A stretch of 31,897 bases of DNA from an uncultured Candidatus Saccharibacteria bacterium (GTDB lineage Bacteria > Patescibacteria > Saccharimonadia > Saccharimonadales > UBA4665), in assembly GCA_946482575.1 (NCBI GenBank), contig CAMLRZ010000011.1, positions 1 to 31,897 on the forward strand, given 5' to 3'. The notes under the pieces were generated by a model, which had not been told where the DNA came from, ran no database searches, and worked only from the letters and a program-made list of their open reading frames with translations. Every line of letters starts with the position of its first letter. Within the stretch, counting starts at the first letter, position 1. The position numbers were made by a program, and so were the translations under genes. Shown here one piece after another: positions 13,672-22,256 of the stretch.

Positions 13672-14298
13672 ATGGCTATGAATCCGCAAAACTCGGACCA
13701 AAATCCGTACGACTTTATTATGAATCCAAGTGCACCGGGGCCCAAAAAGCCACTGGGGCTCGGTGGAAAAAACTCGTTTTTTGTCAAAATCGGCTTGATT
13801 GCCGGTGGCGCCATTGTGTTCATGATCGTGGCCACTATTGTTATAAACTCGCTGACCAGCGACAAAACTAACACTGCCGACTTAGAAACCCTGGCAGCTA
13901 CCCAAACCGAGATCGCCCGTGTAGCCAGCAAAGGCATTAGCGGGTCAAGCAACACGGTAGCCGTGCGTAGCTTTGCCATTAGCGCGCAGCTAACGATGCT
14001 TACCCAGCAACACGCCACGGTCAATTTTTTGGCCACCAAAGATGTCAAGATGAACACCAAAAAGCTGAGTGCCGCCCTGAACGCTCAAACCGACACCAAA
14101 CTACAAGCCGCCAGCAGTAGTAGCACGTTTGACACGGTATTTGTAGGTGTCATGAAAGAACATTTAGCCGCCTACTTGGCTAATCTGGAGACATACTTTA
14201 AAAACGCCACCAACAATGACGTCAAACTAATGCTGCAAACTGATTTTCAGCAAACACAGATGCTGCAGCAGCAACTGCCCAGTGGAGGCGGTTCTTAA
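13672..14298 (+). CDS. membrane-anchored protein, 208 aa, N-in/C-out
   Basis: Unrecognised. A Pro/Asn/Gly-rich cytoplasmic N-terminus of about 35 residues (MAMNPQNSDQNPYDFIMNPS) leads to one hydrophobic segment (about 38-60, KIGLIAGGAIVFMIVATIVI) and then an Ala/Thr/Gln-rich helical exported part of about 145 residues. It has no cysteine. The helical part may form a coiled-coil-like bundle. A -10-like TATGAT is five bases ahead of the first ATG; the second ATG two codons on is an alternative start. Its last codon overlaps the convergent YjbR-like gene, the two stops sharing the palindrome TTAA. It resembles the anchored protein at 3809-4363 in topology but not in sequence. Confidence 0.65.
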   Translation: MAMNPQNSDQNPYDFIMNPSAPGPKKPLGLGGKNSFFVKIGLIAGGAIVFMIVATIVINSLTSDKTNTADLETLAATQTEIARVASKGISGSSNTVAVRSFAISAQLTMLTQQHATVNFLATKDVKMNTKKLSAALNAQTDTKLQAASSSSTFDTVFVGVMKEHLAAYLANLETYFKNATNNDVKLMLQTDFQQTQMLQQQLPSGGGS

Positions 14299-14645
14299 GC
14301 CTCTGGCTTTACGCCTGGTAAGTGCGCAACTAATTCATAGGAGTGGCGGATCAGCGCCTGCACTTCTTCCCACGGCAGTTGGCCGCTCAGAATAATAGTG
14401 TTCCAGTGCTTTTTGTTCAGATGATAGCCAGGCATAACGCTTTCATATTTCTCACGAAGCAAACGAGCTAGCTGCGGATCGCATTTGAGGCTAAGCCGGA
14501 GGGGCTCGCTGCCTTCAGCGATGATGGCAAACATATGCCCTTCTGGGCCGCCCACTTTGTACACGGCGGTTTTCTCGCCAAATGGGTAGTCTAAAACGGC
14601 GTTTGGCATGCTTAGGATATATGTTTCAACTTCTTGGTGGGTCAT
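14295..14645 (-). CDS. YjbR/MmcQ family protein (CyaY-like fold)
   Basis: A 116-residue protein with the family's typical line: MTHQEVETYILSMPNAVLDY, PFGEKTAVYKVGG, FAIIAEGSEPLRLSLKCDP, then MPGYHLNKKHWNTIIL and a final helix with HSYELV. Members bind DNA weakly in some reports, and the physiological role is open. It overlaps the upstream HAD gene by four bases (ATGA), so it is translated with it. Confidence 0.85.
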   Translation of the reverse strand: MTHQEVETYILSMPNAVLDYPFGEKTAVYKVGGPEGHMFAIIAEGSEPLRLSLKCDPQLARLLREKYESVMPGYHLNKKHWNTIILSGQLPWEEVQALIRHSYELVAHLPGVKPEA

Positions 14646-15292
14646 GCTTCTACTCTAGCATCCATCACGTCCAAAATCGACGGAATATCTTCTATAACAT
14701 GGGTTGGAGCCTCTTTGACCAAATCTTCCAGCGAGCTAAATCCATGAGAGATCGCAATGGTCTTGGCCAGTCCTGCACGTTTACCGGCTACGATATCACT
14801 GGGCATATCACCCACGATAGCTGCATGCTCGGGTTGCACGCCCAGGTGACGCAATGCCAATTCTACACCCTCAGGGTGAGGACGCGGGTTGGTAACATGA
14901 CCGGCGTGTACCACAACGCCAAAATGTTTGCGGATGCCAACGTGCTCTAGAGCGCGCATTTCGCGCTCATCACCAGAAGTTACAGCGGCCAGTTGCACGC
15001 CAATACGGCGTAAAATTGGCAGCAACTCCCCTGTTCCGTCATACAATCGCAGATGCTGCAGAGACTCATCGCGTAGTTCGTCGTAGCGTTTCTGCAGACG
15101 GCCAAACGACACATCTTCGTTCTTGATTAGGGTACGGATCACTTCGTCGGCGGTGCCGTGCATGGCGGCAGCGATTTCCTCGCGAGTTGCCGATGCCCCG
15201 TCAAACTCTTTGGTTAGCGTTTCAAATTGCCAAAAAATTCGCTCTCGGGTATCAAGAAGCGTTCCATCCAAGTCAAAAACAATCGCGTGCAT
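14642..15292 (-). CDS. HAD-superfamily hydrolase, phosphoglycolate phosphatase-like
   Basis: The catalytic motif I is DLDGTLLDT, with nucleophile Asp7 and acid Asp9. A helical cap follows (about 15-85). Motif II is AVTSGDE. The motif III region reads TNPRPHPEG, where the usual Lys-Pro appears as Arg-Pro. Motif IV is IVGDMPSDIVAGKRAG. The length of 216 residues fits Gph/PGMB-type phosphatases; the substrate cannot be read from sequence. SD GAGGT precedes the start. It heads a two-gene operon with the YjbR-like gene. Confidence 0.8.
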   Translation of the reverse strand: MHAIVFDLDGTLLDTRERIFWQFETLTKEFDGASATREEIAAAMHGTADEVIRTLIKNEDVSFGRLQKRYDELRDESLQHLRLYDGTGELLPILRRIGVQLAAVTSGDEREMRALEHVGIRKHFGVVVHAGHVTNPRPHPEGVELALRHLGVQPEHAAIVGDMPSDIVAGKRAGLAKTIAISHGFSSLEDLVKEAPTHVIEDIPSILDVMDARVEA

Positions 15293-15350
15293 AGTTATAC
15301 TACCTCTGCTAGTTGGCTTTAATTATACAATAAAAATCAAATAATTACAA

Positions 15351-16070
15351 TCACTCAAGCGGCAAGCCCAAGTAGGGCCTGAGCGCTTCATAATCAGAAA
15401 GTATAAGGTCTGGCGTAACTTTTTCCAGTCGATCCTGTGAAACTTTGGGGCCAGCCAGACCTGTTAGGACGCCCACTGTCAGCATGCCTAGTTCCCTGGC
15501 TACTTCAATATTTTGGGGCATATCTTCAACCACAACAATTTTACCATAATCATCTTCGGGTATTTCCAATTGCGCAGCCAGGCGCCGTAAACTTTGCGGA
15601 TGAGGTTTATCGGTAGCCCCTCCCTGGTAGGTGGACACGGCATCAAAAAGCCGAAATGGATCGTCGTCTGCAAAAACAAAACTGGGGCAATTGGCGGCGG
15701 TTAAAAACTCCGGTTGCCGGGAAGTCCACAGCGCAGTTTTGCGATTGCTGGCGCGCACGTCTTGCGCAAATGCGGCTGGCTTGCCAATGGGCGGCATGTA
15801 GCTGTTTATGCCAAACAAAAACTTATGGAGCCGACGAACTTTTGGCCATTCTTCATCGGTTGGCTGTACGAGCGCCTCCAAAATATCGTCAGTCTTGACG
15901 TTATTGCTCTGGATATCCATAACGTCCAGCGGATTGATTATATGGCCGCGCATCAGTTGCACAAGCTGCACAGACTGCGCCACTATACTCATATGGCTGC
16001 GCACCAAAACACAGTCAACATCAAGGATGACGGCTTTGGACTCAGCAAACCGCTGTTCGAGTGATCTCAT
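15351..16070 (-). CDS. HAD-superfamily hydrolase, second copy, divergent motif I
   Basis: A 239-residue HAD protein. Motif I is ILDVDCVLVRS: the two aspartates (17 and 19) are present but the following Gly-Thr is Cys-Val. Motif II is TALWTSRQPEF, motif III DKPHPQSLR, and motif IV VVVEDMPQNIEVARELG. All four are recognisable, so the enzyme should be active as a phosphatase. A long helical cap (about 25-95) follows motif I. It lies six bases after orn on the same strand, with AGGA four bases before the ATG, so it is probably co-transcribed with orn. Not close to the HAD gene at 14642 in sequence. Confidence 0.75.
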   Translation of the reverse strand: MRSLEQRFAESKAVILDVDCVLVRSHMSIVAQSVQLVQLMRGHIINPLDVMDIQSNNVKTDDILEALVQPTDEEWPKVRRLHKFLFGINSYMPPIGKPAAFAQDVRASNRKTALWTSRQPEFLTAANCPSFVFADDDPFRLFDAVSTYQGGATDKPHPQSLRRLAAQLEIPEDDYGKIVVVEDMPQNIEVARELGMLTVGVLTGLAGPKVSQDRLEKVTPDLILSDYEALRPYLGLPLE

Positions 16071-16076
16071 TCCTAA

Positions 16077-16625
16077 CTACGGGCGAGCTGATAAGTAATA
16101 CTTAAGTTCTTCAATTGATTCGTGAATATCCGCCAGAGCGCGATGCGTCTCTTTTTTGGTGTATTCTACGCCGTATTTGCCCTGCATTACCACTTTCCAG
16201 GCGGTAACGTCCAGCATACGATAGTGCAAAAGCGAGAATAAATCGGGCCAGTATTCCTCAATGAAACCCCGGTCCGCATGAACAGAGTTGCCAGCCAAAA
16301 TTGCCGGCTCATCGCCAAACTGTGTGCGAATAATTTCGGATAGCTCAGCTTCAATTTGCTTGCTTGGCTTGCCCTCGGCCAGTTTATCCAAAAAGTTATC
16401 GCGATTCTGCGGGTAATCATTCCACCATGAGTTGCGACCCATGTGTTTCTCTACAGTCTCACGCGGGTGGCTGACGCGAGCCTCGTAACTTGCCAGAGGC
16501 GTAAAGTTGAAGTCAGTTATTTCGGCAGCGATCTCCAAGATAACGTCTTTACGTGGGTCCAAACCCGTCATCTCCAGATCTACCCACAATAATTTGGTGG
16601 GCGTGAGGTGTTTTTTGTCAATCAT
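16077..16625 (-). CDS. orn: oligoribonuclease
   Basis: A DEDDh 3'-5' exoribonuclease that degrades two- to five-nucleotide RNAs, finishing mRNA decay and clearing linear cyclic-dinucleotide products. Key parts are LLWVDLEMTGLDP (the D-x-E pair), EIAAEITDFNF, SWWNDYPQNRDNF, LAGNSVHADRGFIEEYWPDL, YRMLDVTAWKVVM and HRALADIHESIEELKYY (the final H...D). The frame is open 11 codons further up, but the ATG at 16625 is preceded by TATACT plus six bases and gives the family's usual N-terminus. The length is 182 residues, as expected. Confidence 0.95.
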   Translation of the reverse strand: MIDKKHLTPTKLLWVDLEMTGLDPRKDVILEIAAEITDFNFTPLASYEARVSHPRETVEKHMGRNSWWNDYPQNRDNFLDKLAEGKPSKQIEAELSEIIRTQFGDEPAILAGNSVHADRGFIEEYWPDLFSLLHYRMLDVTAWKVVMQGKYGVEYTKKETHRALADIHESIEELKYYLSARP

Positions 16626-16631
16626 ACCCCT

Positions 16632-16637
16632 AGTATA
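16632..16637 (-). promoter_or_regulatory. -10 for orn, leaderless layout
   Basis: On the minus strand, TATACT is followed by six bases (AGGGGT) and then the ATG at 16625. Confidence 0.6.
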
Positions 16638-16661
16638 CTCTGTTGGTGCTATAACCAAAAT

Positions 16662-17213
16662 CTACTTGGATTTTGCTGTTTTAGTTTTGGGCTTTTCGTC
16701 GCTCTTGTCTTCGTCTTTCTTTTTGGTCAGGCGGTCCAGTTTAAGCGATTTGAATACAAAATAAACCACGGCGGCCGTTGTCATGAACGACAGAAGCGTG
16801 GCCACAAATGACCCCCACGTAAAAACAGCGGTCTTTTGGTCCAGGTGCATGATAAACGTTTTTTGGTCCAGTGCGCCCTTGCCTGGCAGCACCAAGCCAA
16901 CTAACGGATTGATGAAGCTGGCAATCAATGAGTCAGCCAACGATTTTACCTGCGCACCAATCACCAGACCAATGGCCAGGCCCACGACGCTCTGTTCTCG
17001 CAGAAAGTCAGCAAAACCCATTACCACCTTTGGTCGAGGCACACGCTTACTGACGGCGGCACGAGCATGCTTTACCTTAGCCAGGTGGCGAGTAGCGGTC
17101 TGCGTGCCCTTTTGCTTGGCAGCTTGTTGCGGTGTGAGCGGTTTTTTGGCGGCCTTGGTCGAGGCCTTGGTTTTAGCAGTTTTTGCTTTGGTTGTGGTTT
17201 TCTTTTCAGTCAT
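16662..17213 (-). CDS. mscL: large-conductance mechanosensitive channel with basic N-terminal tail
   Basis: MscL opens on membrane tension to release solutes in osmotic downshock. The family core starts near residue 63 with VVMGFADFLREQSVVGLAIG and the pore helix VIGAQVKSLADSLIASFINP, followed by a periplasmic loop and the second helix (about 130-155, SFVATLLSFMTTAAVVYFVF). Ahead of it is an extra tail of about 60 residues rich in Lys, Ala and Thr (TKAKTAKTKASTKAAKKPLT), and the C-terminus is also Lys-rich (KKKDEDKSDEKPKTKTAKSK). Usual MscL is about 130-150 residues; this is 183. AGAGGT lies ahead of the start. Confidence 0.93.
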   Translation of the reverse strand: MTEKKTTTKAKTAKTKASTKAAKKPLTPQQAAKQKGTQTATRHLAKVKHARAAVSKRVPRPKVVMGFADFLREQSVVGLAIGLVIGAQVKSLADSLIASFINPLVGLVLPGKGALDQKTFIMHLDQKTAVFTWGSFVATLLSFMTTAAVVYFVFKSLKLDRLTKKKDEDKSDEKPKTKTAKSK

Positions 17214-17239
17214 AGATACCTCTTGCCCACCACTTCAAA

Positions 17240-18913
17240 TTACATACGTTCTGGGGCGCTGATACCCAGCAGATTCAAACCATCCTTCAAGATGCTTGCA
17301 TACAATTCTACCAAATACAGACGCTGCGCTTCGCGAGCGTCACCAACAACGCGATTGTGTTCATAAAAACGGTTAAAGGTTTGAGCCAGCTCATACAAAT
17401 AGGTGCACACATGATGCGGCATCATGTCGTTCACAGCCTTGGCAATCACCTCTGGATATTCAGAGATTTTGCGGGTTAGACTGCGTTCATCCGACTGTAA
17501 ATCAGTCGGTGCGACGGCCGTTGCAGTAGCTTTGCTCACAATGCTGCGTGCGCGTGCGTGCGCGTACTGCAAATATGGACCACTATTGCCCTCTAGGCTC
17601 ACTGATTCTTCGGGATCGTAGATAATATCTGGACCCATGCGCTGCTTGAGGAAGGCGTACTTAACAGCGGCCAGCACGGCTTTTTCGTCTTGGCGACCAG
17701 TGGCCGTCTGGTTGGCTGCTTCGGCGGCATCAAGCACGTCTACGGCGCGCAAAATATTACCCTTTCGGGAACTCATTTTAACACCACCCTGCAGCTTAAG
17801 AATACCGTGTGTCAGGTGTGTGGTGGCGGCTACCAGCTCTGGCGCAAATTGCTCCAGGCTTTTAAGCACCACCGCCATGTATTGCTCTTGCTCGTTGCCA
17901 GTAATGACCACGGATTTGTCAAAATGGTAGTCCTGCCACTTGCGCATAATCAAACCCACATCTTTGGCTTCGTACGTTGGGATACCTTGCGAGTTAATGA
18001 ACACGCGAGTGTGTAAGCCATGTTTTTCGCCATCAAAGACTACAGCGCCGTTACTTTCTTGGTAAACGCCCTTTTTGAGCTGCTCTTGTACGGTTTGCAA
18101 GCCGATGTCAGCACATTCACTTTCGGGGTAATACTTTTCGAACGGCGTGCCAATGCGAGCATAAAATGCGTCAAAGTACTCGTAGCTCCAGGCGCGCGCC
18201 GTCCAATAAATTTGTGCAAAGGCAGAGTCGCGCTCATTGGTTTGGTGCAGTTGATACACGCGTTTGTTCAATTCGATAATTTCGGCCTTGGCCTGCTCGT
18301 CTTCGTCGTACACATTATTGCCGGCCACGTAGCATTTGGCCATCCATTCGGCATGCTGATCTGTAGGGATGTCGGCCAGTTTCTCTGGGTGTTCACCGCC
18401 CAGTTCGCGAAGCATGGCCCACATGGTTTTACCCACGTGCAAGCCTACATCACCACCAAAGTTCACGCGGTGCACGGTGGCGCCAGCGGCCTCAAATAGG
18501 CTGCCAATAGCGTAACCAACCACACTGGTGTACAAATGGCCGGCATGCAGGACTTTAAAAGGATTGGGGTCAGAGTATTCGGCCACGACTGTCTTGCCAG
18601 CATAGGTTTGCGGCTTGGATTGTGGCGCAGCAGCAGCCGTCTGCAGCAATGCGCTATCGGCAACCGTAATGTTGATGAACCCCGGACCAGCAATTTGGAT
18701 GTCTTTTACGGTTTCACCCAGGCTAGACTGCAGCTGGGCAACTAACTCGGTGGCTACCTCACGCGGGTTTTTACCCACGCGCTTAGCCAATTGCAATGCT
18801 ACGTTGGTCGCATAATCGCCAAATTGTTCATCGGGACGCGACAGCTCGGGCTGCAGGTCCACGTTGTATACATTTTTGATAGCGCTATTCAGCGCTGTGG
18901 TAATCTCTTCCAT
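17240..18913 (-). CDS. argS: arginyl-tRNA synthetase
   Basis: A class I aminoacyl-tRNA synthetase charging tRNA-Arg. Visible parts are the N-terminal Add-1 domain (about 1-100; LAKRVGKNPREVATELV), the HIGH motif as HAGHLYTSVVGYAIG, the KMSKS-type loop as KMSSRKGNILRAVDVLD, and the C-terminal anticodon-binding DALR domain ending HNRVVGDAREAQRLYLVEL. The 557-residue length is normal. A TATAAT ends ten bases before the ATG, with GAGGT in between, so the leader is only a few bases. Confidence 0.97.
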   Translation of the reverse strand: MEEITTALNSAIKNVYNVDLQPELSRPDEQFGDYATNVALQLAKRVGKNPREVATELVAQLQSSLGETVKDIQIAGPGFINITVADSALLQTAAAAPQSKPQTYAGKTVVAEYSDPNPFKVLHAGHLYTSVVGYAIGSLFEAAGATVHRVNFGGDVGLHVGKTMWAMLRELGGEHPEKLADIPTDQHAEWMAKCYVAGNNVYDEDEQAKAEIIELNKRVYQLHQTNERDSAFAQIYWTARAWSYEYFDAFYARIGTPFEKYYPESECADIGLQTVQEQLKKGVYQESNGAVVFDGEKHGLHTRVFINSQGIPTYEAKDVGLIMRKWQDYHFDKSVVITGNEQEQYMAVVLKSLEQFAPELVAATTHLTHGILKLQGGVKMSSRKGNILRAVDVLDAAEAANQTATGRQDEKAVLAAVKYAFLKQRMGPDIIYDPEESVSLEGNSGPYLQYAHARARSIVSKATATAVAPTDLQSDERSLTRKISEYPEVIAKAVNDMMPHHVCTYLYELAQTFNRFYEHNRVVGDAREAQRLYLVELYASILKDGLNLLGISAPERM

Positions 18914-18975
18914 ACTTACCTCTATTATAACAGATTGCCTCTAGAAGGTGCTTTTTGGCACACTTCTGCGAGGCA

Positions 18976-19668
18976 TTACGGTTCGACATCGCCGGGTAGG
19001 CGTTGGTAACGAATAGCTCGCACCAGCTGCCAGGTAAAGATATACAGACTTCCTAGCAGCACAAAGAAAATACCCGTAGTGGTGTAGGTCTGCGAATACG
19101 TAATGGGGTGGATCAGGCGATCCGAAACATCAAACAAAATGCCGCCCGGATTCACCAAAATATCCCAGGTGTTCCACCGCAAGTCCCGCCCCAGATAAAT
19201 AGCAAAACTACACAGGAATATCACGAAGCCTGCGGTAATGTGCGCCCAGCGTCGCGTCAGCCGCTGCAACAGATTGATGTGTATGATGTATAAGCTCAAA
19301 AATCCTAAAATAACACCGTTAAAAATAAATGACGAGAACATCACTACATCAAACAGTAAATCCACACGAGGCGAATCCTGAATGTGGATAAAGTCGCTGA
19401 TCATGTAAAAGCTGTTGGGCAAAAAGCCAATCCATAAAAATGACAAAATAAGTGCCGGCCAAGAGGACCACAGGTTATTCTTTAGAACTTTGTGCAGCCA
19501 CAGCGCTGCTATTAATGGGAGCCAAGCCAAAAAGAGGTTCCATAACAGATACCCAAACTCCATAGAATTGTTGCTCTGGGCGCCTGCCAAAAACAGACCA
19601 CCGCTGGCCACGCTCAAGCCGAGCAATGCAATGCCCAACCGGGTCGTGTGGGAAAAATACCACCTCAT
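18976..19668 (-). CDS. DUF1361 integral membrane protein
   Basis: A 230-residue protein with about six or seven membrane helices (for example YLLWNLFLAWLPLIAALWLH, ALILSFLWIGFLPNSFYM, FSSFIFNGVILGFLSLYIIH, ITAGFVIFLCSFAIYLGRDL). The motifs WxxFLPNSFYMISDFIH and AIYLGRDLRWNTWDI are characteristic of DUF1361. The function is not known; members occur in Firmicutes and Patescibacteria. It has its own extended -10 (TGGTATAAT) nine bases before the ATG, so it is not part of the two-component operon upstream. Confidence 0.85.
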   Translation of the reverse strand: MRWYFSHTTRLGIALLGLSVASGGLFLAGAQSNNSMEFGYLLWNLFLAWLPLIAALWLHKVLKNNLWSSWPALILSFLWIGFLPNSFYMISDFIHIQDSPRVDLLFDVVMFSSFIFNGVILGFLSLYIIHINLLQRLTRRWAHITAGFVIFLCSFAIYLGRDLRWNTWDILVNPGGILFDVSDRLIHPITYSQTYTTTGIFFVLLGSLYIFTWQLVRAIRYQRLPGDVEP

Positions 19669-19677
19669 AGTAGATTC

Positions 19678-19686
19678 ATTATACCA
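19678..19686 (-). promoter_or_regulatory. extended -10 for DUF1361 gene
   Basis: On the minus strand, TGGTATAAT is followed by nine bases and then the ATG at 19668. The predicted leader is about two bases. Confidence 0.6.
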
Positions 19687-19703
19687 CTACTGCGCAGCGC
19701 TCA

Positions 19704-20762
19704 CTACAGAGGTAAGCGTACAATAAAACAGGCGCCGCCCTTTTTATTATTTTTTACGCTAATGGTACCCCTGTTAGCTTTGACGATCTCGCGCGCCAGC
19801 GCCAGCCCTAAACCATAGCCACCGGCTTTGGCAGAACGAGCTTTGTCGCTCCGATACAAACGTTCAAAAATATGTGGCATATCCTGGGGATCAACACCCG
19901 GGCCCTGATCGGCCACTTGCAGCACATAGTAATTGGTTTGACGGTGGCCCGAAATAGTTATGGTGCCTCGTTGCGGTCCATACTTCATGGCATTGTCCAG
20001 CAAAATTCCCAGCAGCTGCACAATACTGCTTTGGTTGGTATACAGAGTGGCGTTTTTGAGGTGCTGTTTAAAGGTAACTTGGCGAGCGGTTGCGGATCGT
20101 TGAGCATGTTTAATCGCTTCGTCCACTATCTGGTGCGGCGTTGTTTTGCCTACTTCCAACTGCGCACGCTCAAAGTGAGTCAAGGCCAGCAGATTGTTAG
20201 ACAAATCCTCAAGACGCTGGGTTTCTTCCAAGTTGCTTTTGAGCTGTTCGCGCGCCTCTTCCTCGGTAAAGTGGGGTTGGCGCAAAAATACCTCGTTTTC
20301 AACACGCATGGCCGCCAATGGCGTTCGCAACTCATGACTGGCGTCTGAAGCAAACCGCGTTTGGGCGCGGTGAGCTTCCTCGATTGGGCGCAGGGTGCGA
20401 CCAGCAAACCAATAGCTCAGCGCGCCAGCCACTATCAGCGCTGCCCCGTTAATAATGGCAAAATCACGATTCAACCGATACCGCACATTCTGATTGGCCT
20501 CGTCTTGGATACCGCTAATCTCTTCGTTGTCTGGCAGTTCTACGGTGTACGCTTCACCCTCTAGGTTGCGCCACGGAAACTCAAACAAGTGCCGAACGGC
20601 TCCTAGTTGAGCGGCGGTGGATCGAGCATATTCGTGCTCGGCAATTAAGCGGAGTGCGGCAGTAATTACCAGGCTAAAGCCCAGCAAAATTACCAAATAA
20701 AACATGGTCAGTTTTAGACGGGCCGACTTGAACAAACTGGGTCTATGGTATCTTATAACCAT
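19704..20762 (-). CDS. sensor histidine kinase (EnvZ/OmpR class)
   Basis: The signal-input half of a two-component system. One membrane helix lies at about 17-38, an exported loop of about 60 residues (GEAYTVELPDNEEISGIQDE) follows, and a second helix is at about 101-121. The HisKA dimerisation domain has the H-box FASDASHELRTPLAAM (His143). The ATPase domain has the N-box LLGILLDNAMKYG, G1 VADQGPGVD, F-box IFERLYRSD and G2 GGYGLGLALAREI. There is no clear HAMP. All catalytic residues are present. The start overlaps the response-regulator gene by 20 bases, as in a tightly coupled operon. The short sensory loop gives no hint of ligand. Confidence 0.93.
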   Translation of the reverse strand: MVIRYHRPSLFKSARLKLTMFYLVILLGFSLVITAALRLIAEHEYARSTAAQLGAVRHLFEFPWRNLEGEAYTVELPDNEEISGIQDEANQNVRYRLNRDFAIINGAALIVAGALSYWFAGRTLRPIEEAHRAQTRFASDASHELRTPLAAMRVENEVFLRQPHFTEEEAREQLKSNLEETQRLEDLSNNLLALTHFERAQLEVGKTTPHQIVDEAIKHAQRSATARQVTFKQHLKNATLYTNQSSIVQLLGILLDNAMKYGPQRGTITISGHRQTNYYVLQVADQGPGVDPQDMPHIFERLYRSDKARSAKAGGYGLGLALAREIVKANRGTISVKNNKKGGACFIVRLPL

Positions 20763-21405
20763 ATCCGCGAACGGTTTGAATCACCGAGTCTCCGGCCCCA
20801 ATTTTTTTGCGGACATTCGCAATAAATGTTTCCACGGTGTTGTGCTGAACACGATCTTCGTCATCCCAAACATGATCCAGCAGTTGGTCTTTGCTGAGTA
20901 CTTCGCCACGGTGGTGCAGTAGGTATTCCAGCAGCTGGAACTCTTTGGCGGTAAGGTGCACAGTGTGGTCACCCACGCTAACTTCTTTAGACACGACATC
21001 CAGCGTTAATTCGCCACTCTTGAGGGTCGTGCCGTGATGATCTTGCGGGCGACGCAACAAGGCACGAATGCGGGCCAGCAATTCGTCGAACGAGAAAGGT
21101 TTGGGCATGTAGTCATCAGCGCCGGAGTCCAGGCCTTCTACCCTGTCGCCAATTGCCGAGCGAGCCGTGAGCATGAGCACGGGCATGGTTTTGTGTGCTT
21201 CGCGCCACAGTTTAATAAGCGCCGGGCCATCGTTGCGGCCAGGGATCATCCAGTCGAGCACAATCAGATCGTACGCATTGGCGTCCACCAAGGTGTCGGC
21301 TTCGTCGCCATCGTAGGCTACATCTACAATATAGCCTTCGGCTTTAAGGCCGCGCTCCAAGCTGTTAGCAATTTTGACTTCGTCTTCTACTACAAGTATT
21401 CGCAT
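20743..21405 (-). CDS. OmpR/PhoB-family response regulator
   Basis: A receiver domain with acidic pocket VEDE, phospho-acceptor Asp51 in LIVLDWMIPG, Thr in MLTARS and Lys in DDYMPKPFS, followed by a winged-helix DNA-binding domain (about 125-220; HLTAKEFQLLEYLLHHRGEV, VETFIANVRKKIG, RGYGYKIP). All switch residues are present, so it should be active and bind direct repeats as a dimer. The target promoter cannot be identified here. It is the first gene of the pair and sits downstream of the winged-helix/Nudix gene, separated by 54 bases. Confidence 0.95.
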   Translation of the reverse strand: MRILVVEDEVKIANSLERGLKAEGYIVDVAYDGDEADTLVDANAYDLIVLDWMIPGRNDGPALIKLWREAHKTMPVLMLTARSAIGDRVEGLDSGADDYMPKPFSFDELLARIRALLRRPQDHHGTTLKSGELTLDVVSKEVSVGDHTVHLTAKEFQLLEYLLHHRGEVLSKDQLLDHVWDDEDRVQHNTVETFIANVRKKIGAGDSVIQTVRGYGYKIP

Positions 21406-21459
21406 AGTTATATATTATTCTACAACACTGGGCTCCGCCTGAAGAAAAAACAGAGGCAG

Positions 21460-22155
21460 CTAGTAGTCGTGGGGGCTCAGCACTTGTTCGAGCTCTGCAA
21501 ATTGCATGGTCTGCGAAGCCTGGATCGCCTGCTCGGTTAGCAAAAAGTGCTTTGGCTGACTGTGCAGTTGAGCCAGCGTCATCCAGGCGTTCTCGCCATG
21601 CTCCCATGTGTGTGGTTGCTCCGTATTGAGCTGGGCAGTAAGCACGACAAATAATTTATCCTCTAAGAGCTCATGCGCGGGTGTGTAATCGCGTTGGCGC
21701 AAAAATGTGCACACCTGCAGGTTGGCAGTTAGCCCTGTCTGTTTTTGAAGCTCGTGAGCCGCAGTAGCCGCCAGATCTTTGCCCCACTGAGCCGGACCGC
21801 TCAACAGGCCCCAATAGCCATAAAATGGTTGGCGAAGGCGTTTTTGGACCAGGTATTCAGTGCCCTGCGGCGCAAGGCGTGAAATCACAAGTAACAGCGA
21901 TACTTTTGGCTGCTTGAGCTGCTTTTGAGCGGGCTCGTCCAAGTTGTTGGCAATCTCCTTGCCAGAGGTGGTCAGCGCGTAGGTGCCATCGGCCAGCTTG
22001 GCAATAATCCTCTGTTCCATAAGATATCGCACGTGAAATTTAAACGTGTCGCTCTCCATGTCCGCAATACGGCGCATGTCACTGTACCGGGCTGACGAAA
22101 CATGTCGTAAGTGATATAAAATTGCTGCTCGAGCTGGCAGAAACTCTTTATTCAT
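21460..22155 (-). CDS. winged-helix plus degenerate Nudix-domain regulator
   Basis: Two domains. Residues about 6-75 form a winged helix-turn-helix (AAILYHLRHVSSARYSDMRR, then FKFHVRYLMEQRIIAKLADG and wing YALTTSGKEI), like MarR/ArsR types. Residues about 84-215 form a Nudix fold. The Nudix box (GPAQWGKDLAATAAHELQKQ + TGL) has changed catalytic positions: Gly120 kept, but Glu to Lys126, Arg to His134, and the Mg2+-binding pair to Lys138-Gln139, with only Glu135 left. So it should bind a nucleotide-like ligand without hydrolysing it, as in NrtR or other Nudix regulators. An extended -10 (TGATATAAG) ends six bases before the ATG. It is divergent from the deoxyribosyltransferase-like gene. Confidence 0.75.
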   Translation of the reverse strand: MNKEFLPARAAILYHLRHVSSARYSDMRRIADMESDTFKFHVRYLMEQRIIAKLADGTYALTTSGKEIANNLDEPAQKQLKQPKVSLLLVISRLAPQGTEYLVQKRLRQPFYGYWGLLSGPAQWGKDLAATAAHELQKQTGLTANLQVCTFLRQRDYTPAHELLEDKLFVVLTAQLNTEQPHTWEHGENAWMTLAQLHSQPKHFLLTEQAIQASQTMQFAELEQVLSPHDY

Positions 22156-22161
22156 AGATGA

Positions 22162-22170
22162 CTTATATCA
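22162..22170 (-). promoter_or_regulatory. extended -10 for the Nudix regulator gene, leaderless layout
   Basis: On the minus strand, TGATATAAG is followed by six bases (TCATCT) and then the ATG at 22155. A TGAC-AG-GTCA inverted repeat lies nearby in the divergent gap (about 22179-22190) and is a candidate operator. Confidence 0.55.
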
Positions 22171-22256
22171 TACACCTCTGACAGGTCAAGGGAAATTGCT
22201 TACCCTAGAATTGTGCTCAACAGCGTGCCATGATATCGCCACAATAAGGAGCAGTT

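Noticed and set aside
16187..16420. Open frame within orn on the same strand
   Set aside because: A shadow frame of a well-conserved gene, without a start signal.
21406..21459. Possible terminator between the Nudix gene and the response regulator
   Set aside because: Only a four-base-pair stem could be formed and there is no proper T-run after it.
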